A stretch of 46,282 nt of DNA from Mnemiopsis leidyi (GCA_000226015.1 JH154536.1:96694-142975), one strand, 5' to 3'. Positions 34,861 through 45,956 are shown, numbered from the stretch's first letter. Numbers and translations: made by a program. Notes: generated from the sequence alone by a model not told the origin.

Positions 34861-37800
34861 ATGAACTACAGTTCTCCCTACGAAAAACCACACTGGATAG
34901 CTGCTCAGACACTGTGGGTGATCTACTTCACCATCACAGTCTACTTCTTCCTGGCACTTCTCATCTATCTGTACAGGTGATCTGCCATGTGGAGCACTTG
35001 TTCATTAATCATTTCAGCACTTCAATCATGGCAAGAACATTGAATTTCATACCCGTCATTTGAGCATTCATACCTCAACAAGATTTCTAGAACGGCGTTA
35101 TCCCCAATTCCGGCAAACACACGGCACACCATGCATCTAACACAAAGCCATTGCCCGCAGACACCGCAAAGAACCGCAAGTAACAAGACGGCGTGGTCTA
35201 TTCATGTACGGGTTTGTTACAACAGCTTTCATCCTTGCTCTTGTGGAGATGGCAATAAACGAGTGGGGCATCCTCAAGATGGCCGACGGACCTGATATCT
35301 GTGAGACTTGGAGACTGACTCACCACATGGCTTACTTCACTTCTTTAGTACCAGGTCCTTAATTTTACTCACCACATGGCTTACTTCACTTCTTTAGTAC
35401 CAGGTCCTTAATTTTACCTAGCTGGCTTACTTCACTTCTTTAGTACCAGGTCCTTAATTTTACTCACCACATGGCTTACTTCACTTCTTTAGTACCAGGT
35501 CCTTAATTTTACCTTGCTGGCTAGAATAGATAGTTTGGATTGATAGACTGTTGAATCATTGTTAAACTTCTGAGAAATGTTTAATAGGAAATCACATGAC
35601 AGGCGAGCTCAGTTATATGTATAACAACCACCAAATGTAAACGGAATTCTCTTCTGCAGGGTACATTTTTCTGTGGATCAGACAGCACGCATTTTACCGA
35701 GACGCTATGTTGAAGACCATGACGAACAGAAAGCTAGCAACATTCAGGTAGCGAAAATGAAAAAAAGGTCAAAGTTTTGTTCTGTTTTATTTCCTATATA
35801 TCTCTAGGACAACTAATTAATAAAATGACAACAGTAACACACTTACCCCCTGATTCCAGCTGGACTGTGCTTGCTCTCCTTTTTATTGGCTACAGTTTCT
35901 TCATGGTCTACTTCGGGTCTCCAACCTATGCGGACACACACGAGTATGAAGTGGTAGACATGGCTTGTTACTCGGGGAAACACAAGGAAATGTCTGCCAT
36001 CTTTTATGCGACAGGTTAGCAAGGCTTAGACCATTCATTGTTTATCCTGCACTCCTGCAGATAGAAAATAGTTATAATTTTTCAAAACTGTAGGACAACT
36101 TGAACTATTTCTTAAGGGGCCGTTAACGGCGTTACCAAGACTAATAGGAATTCATGAATTTCAAGTGTATGATAGTGGAACCAAACTTCGAAACAGTCCC
36201 TCCTCAATGTATTAGCAGAAGTTTAACTTCCGACAATTTCTCAGCAATAAGCCTGTTAGTGTTCTACCAGAGCTCCCTCCTATTCCTGTTCACTTACCCA
36301 ATATGGAAGAGCAGTGTAGAGGACGGAGAGAGGAGTGAGACTATGGCTATCATCATGGGCTACATCAAGAAATGTCGGCTCCTTACTATCATAACTGCAG
36401 GCACAGGTGAGAGTTATATTAGATACGTTAGATTAAGTTAGATACGTATTAATTTCTATTTTTAGGAAGTCGGGACGATCATTGAGACGTCATTTTAAAT
36501 GCAAATTTGGAATTTTTGATCGAACGGTCTAGATTTATAATTGACACAGTGATTTGGCACTCATACCGTTGAACTCAAATTAATACAATAGTTATAAATA
36601 ATAAAGCTAAGAAGTAACATTAACAAAGCTGTAAGGTTAAAGTAGGTTTTACATATAATATTACAATTAAGATCACTGGACTATAAAAATCCAAAACAAC
36701 AAACGCTTATTTTTTAATTTCAGATATCATAGCATTTGCAAGTTCTCTATTCTTTAAACGAGTATGGAATGCACCTTTAACCGTCCTTACGGTGATATAC
36801 GATGTGGATCTGCTCATTAACCTCTTCTGTCTACTTCTATGTCTTAAACCTTGGAAAGACATAGTACTGCCATTTAGGTTGGTACTATATTTTTGTATAC
36901 TTTATAACATGTAATAAGTATAGTTGGTATGAATTGGAACAATGGCACAATGTTTGATCATGGATTTAAGGCATAGAGCCTACTTATGATTTGTTTGCGT
37001 TGTATTTAAACATTTTATTCAAAAGAATTAAAGCGAAATCTTGCTTGACGCAGGACGGAGCTGCAAGAAATAGTTGTTGGTTGTAGCATAAAGTTGGGGT
37101 TGGAGCTGAACCGTGAGAAGTTAGTTTATTGCACCAGCTGCTTGGGAATTGCATCGAGCACCCCAGTACCTGGTTTGCTACACGTCGTGTTAATGCTAGC
37201 GTGGGCGTTTCGTTTAAATGGCATGATTTTCTTGCTGTAGTTCTAATCTCCGTCTTACCTGTCTCACAGGATAGAAGATGAAAAACCAACCTTCTACAAA
37301 ATAACCATCTATAATGACCACGATACGGGTAAAGACAGTGATCTAGCTAGGCACTAACAGCTGCTATCGCTAGCTGTATCTTGGCTCCCTGAATTTTCAG
37401 GTGTAGATTTAAGCCAGCATCGCAATGAGCACCTCCTTACAAAAGCTAGCTAACTTTAAGATGCTGATTTTGTGAATTTCAGAATACATCTTATTAGAGC
37501 ACCTTGAATCGCATTTATCCAATACCCATACAATCGAATGTTTTATGGGAAGGAACACTGTAGCGACCGATTTAGTACAGCTCCAAATTATCATGATTAC
37601 TTCGCATCCAAAGTGGGATCTTATCTGATTTTATCACGATTTGCAGATTAACAAAATACTATCATCCTACAAAAAATTAACAGTCGGATTGGTTAATTAC
37701 AAATTAATTATTATGTCGATTTATGGGTCGATGTGGCATGACCAAATATTAGGAACGTCACTTTCAAAAACAATAAAAATCACATGTCTCATGATATTTA

Positions 37801-39588
37801 TGAACAATGGAACGCAGCGGTATAAAAATATTTCTTATTTTGCTAAAACTAGCAGTAATGTAAATGATTAACAAACCTCTTACAACCCTTACTCTCTACA
37901 AGTTCAACTCCTAGGCCCATATTCCGGGAAAGAAAGCGCTCAAGTGTAAGCATGACCTATGTGGCACGCAACCGGGTCTATACGGGTTCTAAAGAGCCAA
38001 CTGATGATCGAGCCGGTCCTTTATGAGGTCTTTCTGCATGAAAAGAGCGCATGGAGTATGAACTTTGAACTGCATTAGTTTTAACGGCTAAAATGTCTTG
38101 ATACTCTTACTCTTGGCACCCAAATCTTCTTCATGGAACTTTTTGATAATCCCGATATGTGTTTTAATAAAATATGTGGCATTATGACAATGTGTATCTC
38201 CATGTTATTGTCTATTTCTCTGTTGCATGTACGACTTAGCTCAATGTGTGTAGCCTGTGTGCGTTTCTTGCCAATTACATGGTCTACTGTGTGGCTTCTG
38301 CGCGAATAAGCCAGTCCGGCTTCTGACCTGATTACGTGATCAGGTATTGTAGCATATGTAGTAATCTACAGCATCTAATTGGAAATTCTTTCAGCACACT
38401 TTTATCTAATATTTTAAATTGTTTGTCGGTCGCAAAATGCAAAGCGTGCGTCCCCAGAAAAGACACGTGGTTTTTAGATTCCTTGTAATTTCACGTCTAA
38501 CTTTTCTTCTCCCTCAAGAATAAGGGATTACTTAAGGGGTCACGTGTCCACGTGATACTTTTTCGGCTTTAAAACTATCCCATTTAGATTTCTCGTCAAA
38601 TTTAACGTCAAAATACTGGTCTAACTTTTCTTCTAGCTCAAAGTAGAAGATTTACATTTTGGGGCCTTATAAGGAGTCACGTGATGATTTTTCGGATTCG
38701 AAACTATCAATTTCGGATTCCTCCTCAAATTTGACGTCAAAATACTGGTCTAACTTTTCTCCTAGCTCAAAGTTGAAAATTTTCATTTTTAGGGCCTTAA
38801 AGGCCTTCAGATAAAATTTTCACATAGCCTAGTTAGCCACAGAACCCGATAAAATCTACAATACCTGAAATTTTCATGACTCTATAGTCTATCTCTTTCC
38901 GTTTGGCATCAAATTCGTCCCCTGATTTGGAAACTTTTTTGGGCCTCTTGAAGGGCTCCAATTTGTTTCCAAAAAGGCGTCGGCGGGGGGTGTCGGTCGT
39001 ATACCACACTTCATGTTTTCATACTAGGGAAAGGGGGGTGGGGGCAATTTTTTTCTTTTTTTCGAACCCGGGCTAAAATTGGACGAGAATCGATTGAGAG
39101 TAGTCTCGAGGTTCAACAATTTTTTGGTTAAGTGTCTTTTCTGGGGTGGTTACCACCACCCTAATAATTTATGTTCAACATCCGACATCACGAATACTCG
39201 CATTTGTGGCTGAGTTAGGAGTTTGATGCATAATTGCGTAGGTTATCATGGTACCAAAATATCTCAAATGTAACAATTGGAACAAAATGAATCCTTCAAC
39301 CCTTCTACAAACCATCGAGCTAAACTGACTGTTTTCAATTCCAGAGAACGAAAGATGACCGGGTCGACCTACAGAAAGGAAAGACAGAGCTCCTATGTCC
39401 ACTCGAGGAGCGACTCGACCGGTTACAACATGCTTAGGCAAGAGTCCGGGACGAGTGTCCACACCCGACTGACCTACACCAGCTCCTCCTCCTCTAGGGT
39501 CCGTTCTCCCAACCTCTGCAGAATGACTTCCGTCCCTGAGGCTGATCCGTTGGAGGTGTTTGTTGAGAGCAGTAAAGAGATGCACTGA
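34861..39588 (+). CDS. Orphan seven-transmembrane receptor, alternative tails
   Basis: Six common exons: 34861-34976, 35161-35354, 35660-35747, 35860-36014, 36245-36406 and 36724-36877. They code 289 aa up to LPFR. Seven hydrophobic helices are visible, starting with LWVIYFTITVYFFLALLIYL, then GLFMYGFVTTAFILALV, FTSLVPGYIFLWIRQ, WTVLALLFIGYSFFMVYF, ISLLVFYQSSLLFLF, the segment around TIITAGTDIIAFASS, and VIYDVDLLINLFCLLL. The N-terminus is short, has an NYS glycosylation site and no signal peptide. Cysteines in the first (PDIC) and second (DMACY) outer loops could form the usual GPCR disulfide. No family motif such as DRY or NPxxY is seen. Exon 6 ends in phase 2 (AG) and fits three terminal exons (37270, 37915 or 39345). 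The span given uses the longest, the 80-aa Ser/Arg-rich tail ending VFVESSKEMH. Ligand unknown. Confidence 0.8.
35318..35510. repeat. Tandem copies of an exon end with its donor
   Basis: A ~49-bp unit is present four times, starting at 35318, 35367, 35416 and 35462; the third copy is shortened to 46 bp. It contains the last 37 bases of receptor exon 2 and the start of its intron, including CCAG|GTCCTT. A fifth start (ACCTTGCTGGCT) follows. Reading on past the first donor meets TAA at once, so only the first donor is productive. Confidence 0.92.
37270..37357 (+). other. Alternative terminal exon 1 of the receptor
   Basis: A good acceptor (GTCTCACAG) is followed by 88 bases in the phase required by receptor exon 6. 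They code R-IEDEKPTFYKITIYN and then DHDTGKDSDLARH and a stop. The result is an acidic, short tail and a receptor of 318 aa. AATAAA stands at 37772-37777. Confidence 0.6.
37915..38026 (+). other. Alternative terminal exon 2 of the receptor
   Basis: The acceptor ACTCCTAG is followed by 112 bases in the phase required by exon 6. They code R-PIFRERKRSSVSMTYVAR and then a polar end (GSKEPTDDRAGPL) and a stop. FRERK followed by a TY motif is shared with the third terminal exon, which argues that both are real and related. Confidence 0.55.
38496..38805. repeat. ~125-bp tandem repeat, 2.4 copies
   Basis: Copies start with TCTAACTTTTCTTCTNNCTC at 38496, 38620 and 38749. Each full copy contains a CACGTG-type site and a TTTTTCGG block, and ends CGTCAAAATACTGG. 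A fainter relative precedes at about 38460-38495. Confidence 0.85.
39345..39588 (+). other. Alternative terminal exon 3 of the receptor
   Basis: The acceptor GTTTTCAATTCCAG is followed by 244 bases, also in exon 6 phase. They code R-ERKMTGSTYRKERQSSYVH and a long Ser/Thr/Arg-rich end with SSSSSRVRSPN, closing with an acidic VPEADPLEVFVESSKE stretch. Such tails are typical targets of receptor kinases and arrestins. AATAAA signals lie at 39980 and 40305. Confidence 0.65.
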
Positions 39589-41143
39589 AATTTGGCTTGC
39601 AATAGACTCTATTTTCGTACAGTATGAAACCACAAGACTGGTCGAAACCCGCAAATCATTGAAATTTGGATTGGGTATGGTATAGCCGTGAGCCATCAGG
39701 TCTAAGGTGCCCGGTTCAAAATTAGGGTCACAAAATTTGCGGTTAGCTCAGGCGCAGGAAATCAAAGGACTGGCTTCTTGATACTGATAGCAAGACCTCC
39801 ATATTGGCATAGCTGCAGGATTTTAAACGGTTCTGAGCCACGTTCCCAACGCCACGTTCCCAACGTCAATTGTAACTGATCAGTTAGTCAACAGTTCAAT
39901 GCAGTAATTATTACCAATTAGAATAGATTTAATAGATCGGTAGCTTTTAAAAGTCAATATCCGTGATTTCAATTACTTAAATAAATCTTTGTCATTTTTC
40001 AATTACGATGTTTGCATAGCCTTCAGCATTCAACTAATACTTCAGCGTCCAACATGACATATTGACATTTTAGATTTTCTCAAATACTTTCCATAATCAC
40101 ATTGATGAATTGTTGAAACAATATAACCACTGCAGTAGCTCTCTGTTCGTTTGAACTTTTTAGTTTTTAAGTATATCTTTATTTGAAACCTTCTCAGTTG
40201 CTATTATATAATTGCTATTATATAATATTCTTCGTAATAATACACATTTTGTGTTTAACTGTCAACATTTTATTATTCTTGCGGAATATCATAGTTAAGG
40301 ACCAAATAAATGTAAAATGGGCAGAGTGAACGTGATTCGCCCTGCTGTGTGCTGAAGTGAGTAAAACGTGAGAAAAGCTGTCGTGTATTATATTTGATTT
40401 TGCGATTCATGACAATCGGAAACCTAAATTAGCATGGTAAACACTAGACTAATTCGCAGACAATGGACTCTGAACTGCAGTTAACTGAGAAACTGTTACA
40501 AAACTGAGCTATGCGCCTATGCACGCATATACAACATTTGACAATGAGTTACGGAAGCGAGTTATGTGCCCCGCCTCGGCTAAAGCTGTGAATGTCCTTG
40601 CTGAACGGCATGTTAAACAAGGAACTGAAGCAGCTGGGTTCCGTCCAGGCTCAATTCTGTACACTCAACTCTCAAGTCAATATGTTCGTTTAAGACGTCC
40701 TCTTGATCCAATAATTCATATCATGCGACATGCATTTTACCTTGATAAAGATCATATTCTCATATATTAATTAGTGCAAGAGTGCGCCGCGCAATTATGT
40801 CACGGTGGTGGCTCACAAGATAAGAAAACGTAGCGGCGCCATACGCAAATAATATTTCATAACCCGACCGCAGAAGGCCTTCAGTAGGCCTTTCGTCAAA
40901 GTGGTTCCATTTCGGAAGCCCAAAATTGGTCGTTTCAAGAGACAACATAGAATTTTCAACTATAAAGTCTAAATTAAGTTATAGGTACATGATAGTGCAA
41001 CTCACAACCTTCTCCTCCGCTTTAAAGAAATGCGATTTTAGGATTTTGTCCTTTTCACCATATCGCCAAAGCCTTACCAGTTGCATACCAAACTTTAAAC
41101 CTCTGTGACATGTAAACCTACTCCATAGATAAGATCGCACAGT
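39589..41143. other. Intergenic, convergent gene ends
   Basis: Only the poly(A) signals of the receptor gene, a two-copy GCCACGTTCCCAAC at about 39838-39867 and a short GCTATTATATAAT duplication near 40200-40225 are seen. An 83-codon ORF at 40519 has no recognisable features. Confidence 0.5.
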
Positions 41144-43215
41144 CTACGACATAAAGTTCGGTGGCAGTTGTCCAGAGCAGGATCCTGTCAAATAATGAAC
41201 ATCACTGTCTTCTGTATAGATAACATTCCGGACATTCTCCGTAATAAGAGGGTCGTGGGAGTGGGAGAGTCTGACTACCGGAGAAGTGTCGATGTTCAAC
41301 ACTCCTTCTAGTTTGTCTAACTGCAAGGAGTAAACTGTTTGTTGGACCTTAACAATAGGAAGGAATCAACAGCTAACTTAAGTTAGATTGAGATATGACG
41401 GTTCAAAGTAGGAATATGTATGTAGGATGGTGCTCAGGTAGCTAATATTGTGATGTGTATGAGGAAAATGTTGATTGTTCTACGTTAATAAACAAGAATT
41501 GTAACTACCTCGATGTTGAGTTTTCTGTTCTCCTCCAACAGCGAGAAAAGTGTGTGAGCAGCTGGGTTAAGTTTATTCAACTTCTCTAACTCCTCATAGG
41601 AACTCTCCAACTTCTAAGGAGTTAACGATTGCTCTTAAAATAAGATAACATATGAATATTTATATGGAGGTTTTTTAACTGATTGCATTAAAATACGGAG
41701 TAAGAACCAAGTTACTGACCTGCAGCTCAGCTACAGCCTTCCTTAGCACGTCAACCTGCTTCGTTTTCTTAGACAACCCAAGATCAATCTTCATTCTGTC
41801 ATACTCTATCCTTAAACCGTCTCTCCTGAGTGTAACTGCGTGTAACTGCGCGTAGGAAGGGGACCTTTTCAGGCCCTCATTTCGAGCAAGCTCGATCTCG
41901 ACTCACAGAGATGTGCACTGATTGGTAACTGGTGTGTTATGTAGTTGTTGGTGGGCCGCCAGCGGAAGGATCAACCAAGCAAGATGATGTGTATATGGAG
42001 AAAATATTTGAATGGATGAAAAAATATTTAAACGGACACGTTTTCTACTGATAGTCATTTCAATTAATTGATTAATTAATACCGAGAAAAATTAACCTCA
42101 AATATATCTAAGCTTTAGCACAATTACTGTTCTTGACACCACCTTAAGGAGCCAAATCTTAGAGGCAAACAACGCAGCACAATATCTACTAAGTCTTGAA
42201 GCAACTTGAGTAAGGAGGCACACATAAATCCTCACACCTTTATTCGTGGTCTGTGTGATAAGAATGCACATTTTTGTCGAGAATATAAAACCACATCTAC
42301 TGCCGATAGCTATCTTATGGATGGTTAGTCAAACTTAAGCTTACGAGAAAGGGAGACTTGATCGACAAGTTGAGACTTTTCTAGTCGAGGGAAGCCAGAC
42401 TTGAGGTGTTCAAGGAGATGTTGATGAAGACAATAATAACAACTGATAACTAAGGGAATGATTTTTGATTGATTCTATTTTTCATAATTTTTAAAATGAA
42501 AACTGATTTTGATTTATCTTAAATTATTTAGGGTGAAATGCGACAATTAATTTCGTGGAAAGAAATCCGGGGATTTCTGAAAAATCTCCATATTTTCGAA
42601 TTTCATTCCCCCATAAAATCAATCCCCAAAATTATGATCCAAATGAATATGTCTTGTAAGCTATTAACAGTATAATAATTAAGTATAATATATAACTATA
42701 TACACATAAATAAATAAATGATCTTGCATTATAAGTAGAAAGAAATTTTCTTAAATATTGTAATATTGTATTATTGAAGACATTTTTGGCGAATGGTCTC
42801 AAAAGAGGGAAGTAAATTTGCTTTATTGTATTATTCAAGAGATTTTTTGTGATAAATCATTAAAGGGGGAATTAAGGCATTAATAAGGCTGGGGAAGAGC
42901 CATGACAATGCTTTATCATCATTTGAAGTTTTTCCCAACCTGTTTTTTTCCAGAATCTTATGCTGGAACGCTTTCTCCCTGAGAGTTATTGAAAAGATAA
43001 AAAAGCATTTCTATTGACAACTTACAAATTAACTCCAATTAAATGGCAGGAATTACTCGGAAACATTCCAACAGAAGTAATACCGTTATGATTTTTTAAA
43101 AAGTTAAGAGAATGAATGAAGAAAATCCATGTTTGGAACAGACGGATTATTAACATATAAGTACTTACACATTCGATTCATACTGGTCCGGGGCTGGCTC
43201 CCATGCCTTCTCCAT
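41144..43215 (-). CDS. Unknown 144-aa coiled-coil protein
   Basis: Four exons in phase: 43215-43169, 41825-41720, 41613-41509 and 41320-41144. The start ATG opens MEKAWEPAPDQYESN with a good donor (GTAAGT). Residues about 16-90 form a heptad-like helical region (RMKIDLGLSKKTKQVDVLRK, then LQKLESSYEELEKLNKL and LFSLLEENRKLNIELDKLEG). The last 50 residues are polar and end GQLPPNFMS. There is no signal peptide or membrane helix. It resembles small centrosomal or axonemal coiled-coil proteins in style only; I cannot name a family. The first intron (1.3 kb) carries a SINE copy whose tail ends about 32 bases before exon 2. Three AG dinucleotides stand close together there; phase selects the last one. 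Confidence 0.7.
41857..42060 (-). mobile_element. SINE copy 2 (head missing)
   Basis: It shares the hairpin tail (GGGCCTGAAAAGGTCCCC), the CGAGCTTGCTCGAAATGAGG block, the ATCAACCAAGCA-type block and the GGACACGTTTTCTACTGATAG end with the copy at 4850-5112. The tRNA-like head is not present, as expected for a 5'-truncated insertion. It lies in the first intron of the coiled-coil gene, in the same orientation as that gene. Confidence 0.75.
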
Positions 43216-44040
43216 TGAGCAATCCTTATTTCTTGAAACTAGGAAAGCAATTAATTACATTTGTAGTACATATGCAACATATTATTATGTACTTAATGCA
43301 AAAGTGTCTCTGTAATTCCCTCAGAAAATATTAAAGTGGTTGATAAATCTCAAGCAATCCATAGGGTATTTGAGATTGATATGCTGGAGGCAGATTTCCA
43401 TTTTATATCAAAGTCATGTCACTTTAAACCTCGTTCAGTCTGATGGCCTGTTCTGAAGACATTCAAGTATCATTTGAATTTGAATAAATTTTTAATTTCT
43501 TTTCAATTTAAGTATCATTTGAATTTAAATTTGAATGAATAATAAATAATGATGCCAGCATCATCACACATGATCTCCTAAAAAATTGAAAAACCTTGTA
43601 AATATTTAGCAAATTTGATAAAAGCATTAAACAATGAAAAATATAAATGAGTTTCTTATTAGCCACAAATGGGTTATCCTGTAGATAGCTGCAGTGTCTT
43701 AACTTGTTCTCCAAATAATTTCCACTCTCAATTTGATTTTTAAATTAAAACGTTTTCACTAGCAGATATTTAGTTCAGAAGATTCATTAATTCTTCTCAT
43801 CAATAACCTTAACCACATTCTCGAATCTCGAAATCCTAATCCCAACTCACACTCTATCAACAAAATTAGTCCATCTACATTCCATTCTGATCTGAGCCTG
43901 CCATCACTTCCTTCTAGCAGAATCCTAGACTCCTCCCCTCCAATCTCACCTCGACAACTCTTGGCACCCTCATCACCTTCTGCTTGGACAACTCCTAGCT
44001 AGAATTTAACGGCTACTTCTACTCCTAGGACGAGGGTGGA
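43216..44040. other. A+T-rich intergenic stretch
   Basis: Here lies the upstream region of the coiled-coil gene. A TATCATTTGAATTTRAAT block is repeated near 43469 and 43512. No gene is seen. Confidence 0.45.
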
Positions 44041-44043
44041 ACC

Positions 44044-44516
44044 ATGGAATCTCCTCTAATAGTCGAAATCGCTGAGATTAGACCTGCAGAGGTTGAAACC
44101 ATGGCTCTAGCTTCGTCCCCAGATCCTCCTTCATCCTACTCCCACTTCATTGACGACGGCTGCGGCGCATTCAGAGACTAAGATCATGCAGAAACGTACC
44201 TAACCTTCCTCAATTCCCTAACAGAAGACCTTAACTTCACCATGGAACATCCCTTCCTCGGATCGACGGATCTTTGCCTTCCTCGACGTTTACATACACC
44301 CTGACAAGTCCGCGTCTGTCTACAGAAAACCTACACATACCAACCTCTACACGAATTGAAGTACTCCTCCTTCACCACCAACTCCTCCAAGAACAGCGTC
44401 ATCAGATCCCTCACAAGGCGTACCTACAACATCTGCTCTCCTCAACACTTGGACTCAGACACATTTGCCTCCTCAATGGCTTCCCTCCACAACGGATCAC
44501 CTTGATTATAGAAGAA
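44044..44516 (+). pseudogene. Penelope-like reverse transcriptase remnant
   Basis: Translated pieces in two plus frames match the end of a Penelope-like reverse transcriptase: a YSHFIDDGCGAF block (catalytic Asp pair), then ETYLTFLNSLTEDLNFTME, then FLDVYIHPDKSASVYRKPTH, then SFTTNSSKNSVIRSLTRRTY. They are broken by a stop after FRD near 44179 and by frame changes before FLDV and near 44357. No GIY-YIG endonuclease part follows; a minisatellite begins instead. It is a dead, truncated copy. Confidence 0.75.
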
Positions 44517-44672
44517 GTTTGGCATAGATTCCTCGACCCCTCAAGACGTCAGACTCCTACCAGACAGACTCCCAACTACTCATTCTCCATACCCCTTCCC
44601 TACCATCCCTCCCTTTGTAACCTCTGCACAAAGTCGAAGACTACCCCTCCTCCTTGGGCCCACTGACCCCCT

Positions 44673-44935
44673 GCCCCAGTACACTATGCCCCAGGGATAA
44701 TGCCCCAGTGTCGTCATGCCCCACGACGTGGTGCCCCACAACCTTGTGCCCCATTGGCTTCCTGCCCCAGTACACTTTGCCCCAGGGATTATGCCCCAGT
44801 GACGTCGTGCCCCACAACATATTGCCCCACAACCTCAGGCCCCACCAACCTCCTGCCCCAGTACACTGTGCCCCAGGGATAATGCCCCAGTGACGTCCTG
44901 CCCCACAACCTCGGGCCCTACTAACCTCCTGCCTG
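44673..44935. repeat. TGCCCCA minisatellite with ~90-bp higher order
   Basis: The basic unit is about 15 bp and begins TGCCCCA. Six units form a higher-order block that starts TGCCCCAGTACACT at 44673, 44763 and 44854, so the period is 90-91 bp. Both strands stay open for long stretches because of the composition; these ORFs are not genes. Confidence 0.92.
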
Positions 44936-45198
44936 CTAGTCACATGATTAAAGTTCGATCTCACGTGACACCGACACTTGATTAAAGGGCAACAAGCTTG
45001 ACAGGGTGGCGTGAGAACTTGATTGGGTTCCCATTCAATCATCTTTTTGAGTTTCAAGCGACAAGTTATGTAATCTTTCAATCATAGTTAATGGACGCAA
45101 GTCAGTGTCAAAGTTCAATCCTGCCACCTTAAAACAACATTTTTTAAACTTTTAACAGCGAGAGAGCGGCCAAAGAACTGGGCCTTAGCAAACTTATA
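44936..45198. other. Short intergenic stretch
   Basis: It lies between the minisatellite and the 3' end of the next minus-strand gene. No clear poly(A) signal or other feature is seen. Confidence 0.4.
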
Positions 45199-45956
45199 CT
45201 AAAGAAGTTGATAAGTGATTCTTAAAACCAACGAGTCGCTGTAAGAGGTCCTATGCTTCTTAGAAGAGGTCAGCCCTGCAGCAACTGGGTCGAGATGGGA
45301 AACTGTGGTTACTCTGCTGAAAGATTCTCGGGCAGACACAGTAAGTCCCGTAGCTATCCAATTTAGCTCCTCCAAGTCTTTCAGGTTATTTTTCGTAGAG
45401 AAGACTTTGTCTTTAACACCGTTGAAGAGAACGAAGTTCTCCTCCCTCTGCGTCATTTTATAACTATCAACTGTAGGGGACAGGAGATAGTTTCCAGTGA
45501 TGGAGGCTTCTGATTGTGTGAATGAACCAGAAGAAACTGCTCGACAATGGTGGACTGTCTGAATTCCACTTTCACTGGGACTAAGGTTCCTGTTAAGATA
45601 AGAGTGTGGTACCTCATATCTGGTTTGAAGATTTGGCTCCACGTCTATGAATTTGTTGTCCAAAGAGGAATCTTGTCCAAAACAGACCGGGAATTGTTGT
45701 CCAATTCGTTTTCTGAAAAAAACAAACTGTCATATCCGAAATGAACGCTTGACCAAATTGGACTCTTGTCTGACAATGTCTCACATTTTAATTGTTTATC
45801 ATTATATGGTTTGGTATAATGTGAGCATAAAGTCAGGTGACGTGACCAGGGAATGGTCGCTTTACCCAGGCTGGTTCGTGGTAGCAGGCCAGACTATTTC
45901 TGGCACCTTCAGGTCAGTGAGGGACTGCTCGGACTTCAGGCATGTGATGTTAGTCT
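45199..45956 (-). CDS. 3' end of an unknown gene, two exons seen
   Basis: Exon 45956-45866 has a clean acceptor (TAAGTATCAG) and a strong donor (GGGTAAAG). It codes TNITCLKSEQSLTDLKVPEI and then VWPATTNQPG. The following exon, 45712-45199, has a strong acceptor (TTTTTTTCAG) and fits in phase. It codes 170 aa, among them IDVEPNLQTRYEVPHSYLN, then a Ser/Thr-rich part and LKDLEELNWIATGLTVSARE, and ends LRITYQLL-stop. The part seen is soluble, without membrane helices. The first exon looks helical. I do not recognise a family. The 5' exons must lie beyond 45956, possibly outside the window, past the gag-like insertion at 46086. Confidence 0.65.

Noticed and set aside
35318-35510. CRISPR-like regular repeat
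   Set aside because: The copies are directly adjacent without unique spacers and derive from an exon border. The genome is eukaryotic.
39175-39696. 173-codon minus-strand ORF
   Set aside because: It is a shadow of the receptor's third terminal exon, which has the better acceptor and phase.
40519-40770. 83-codon plus-strand ORF
   Set aside because: It has no motif, no splice context and no sign of coding bias; it is probably chance.
44274-44666. 130-codon plus-strand ORF
   Set aside because: It is the wrong frame over the reverse transcriptase remnant; the recognisable motifs are in the other frames.
44641-45081. 146-codon minus-strand ORF with repeated Gly/Trp-rich units
   Set aside because: It is the reverse reading of the TGCCCCA minisatellite. 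The open frame is a result of composition.
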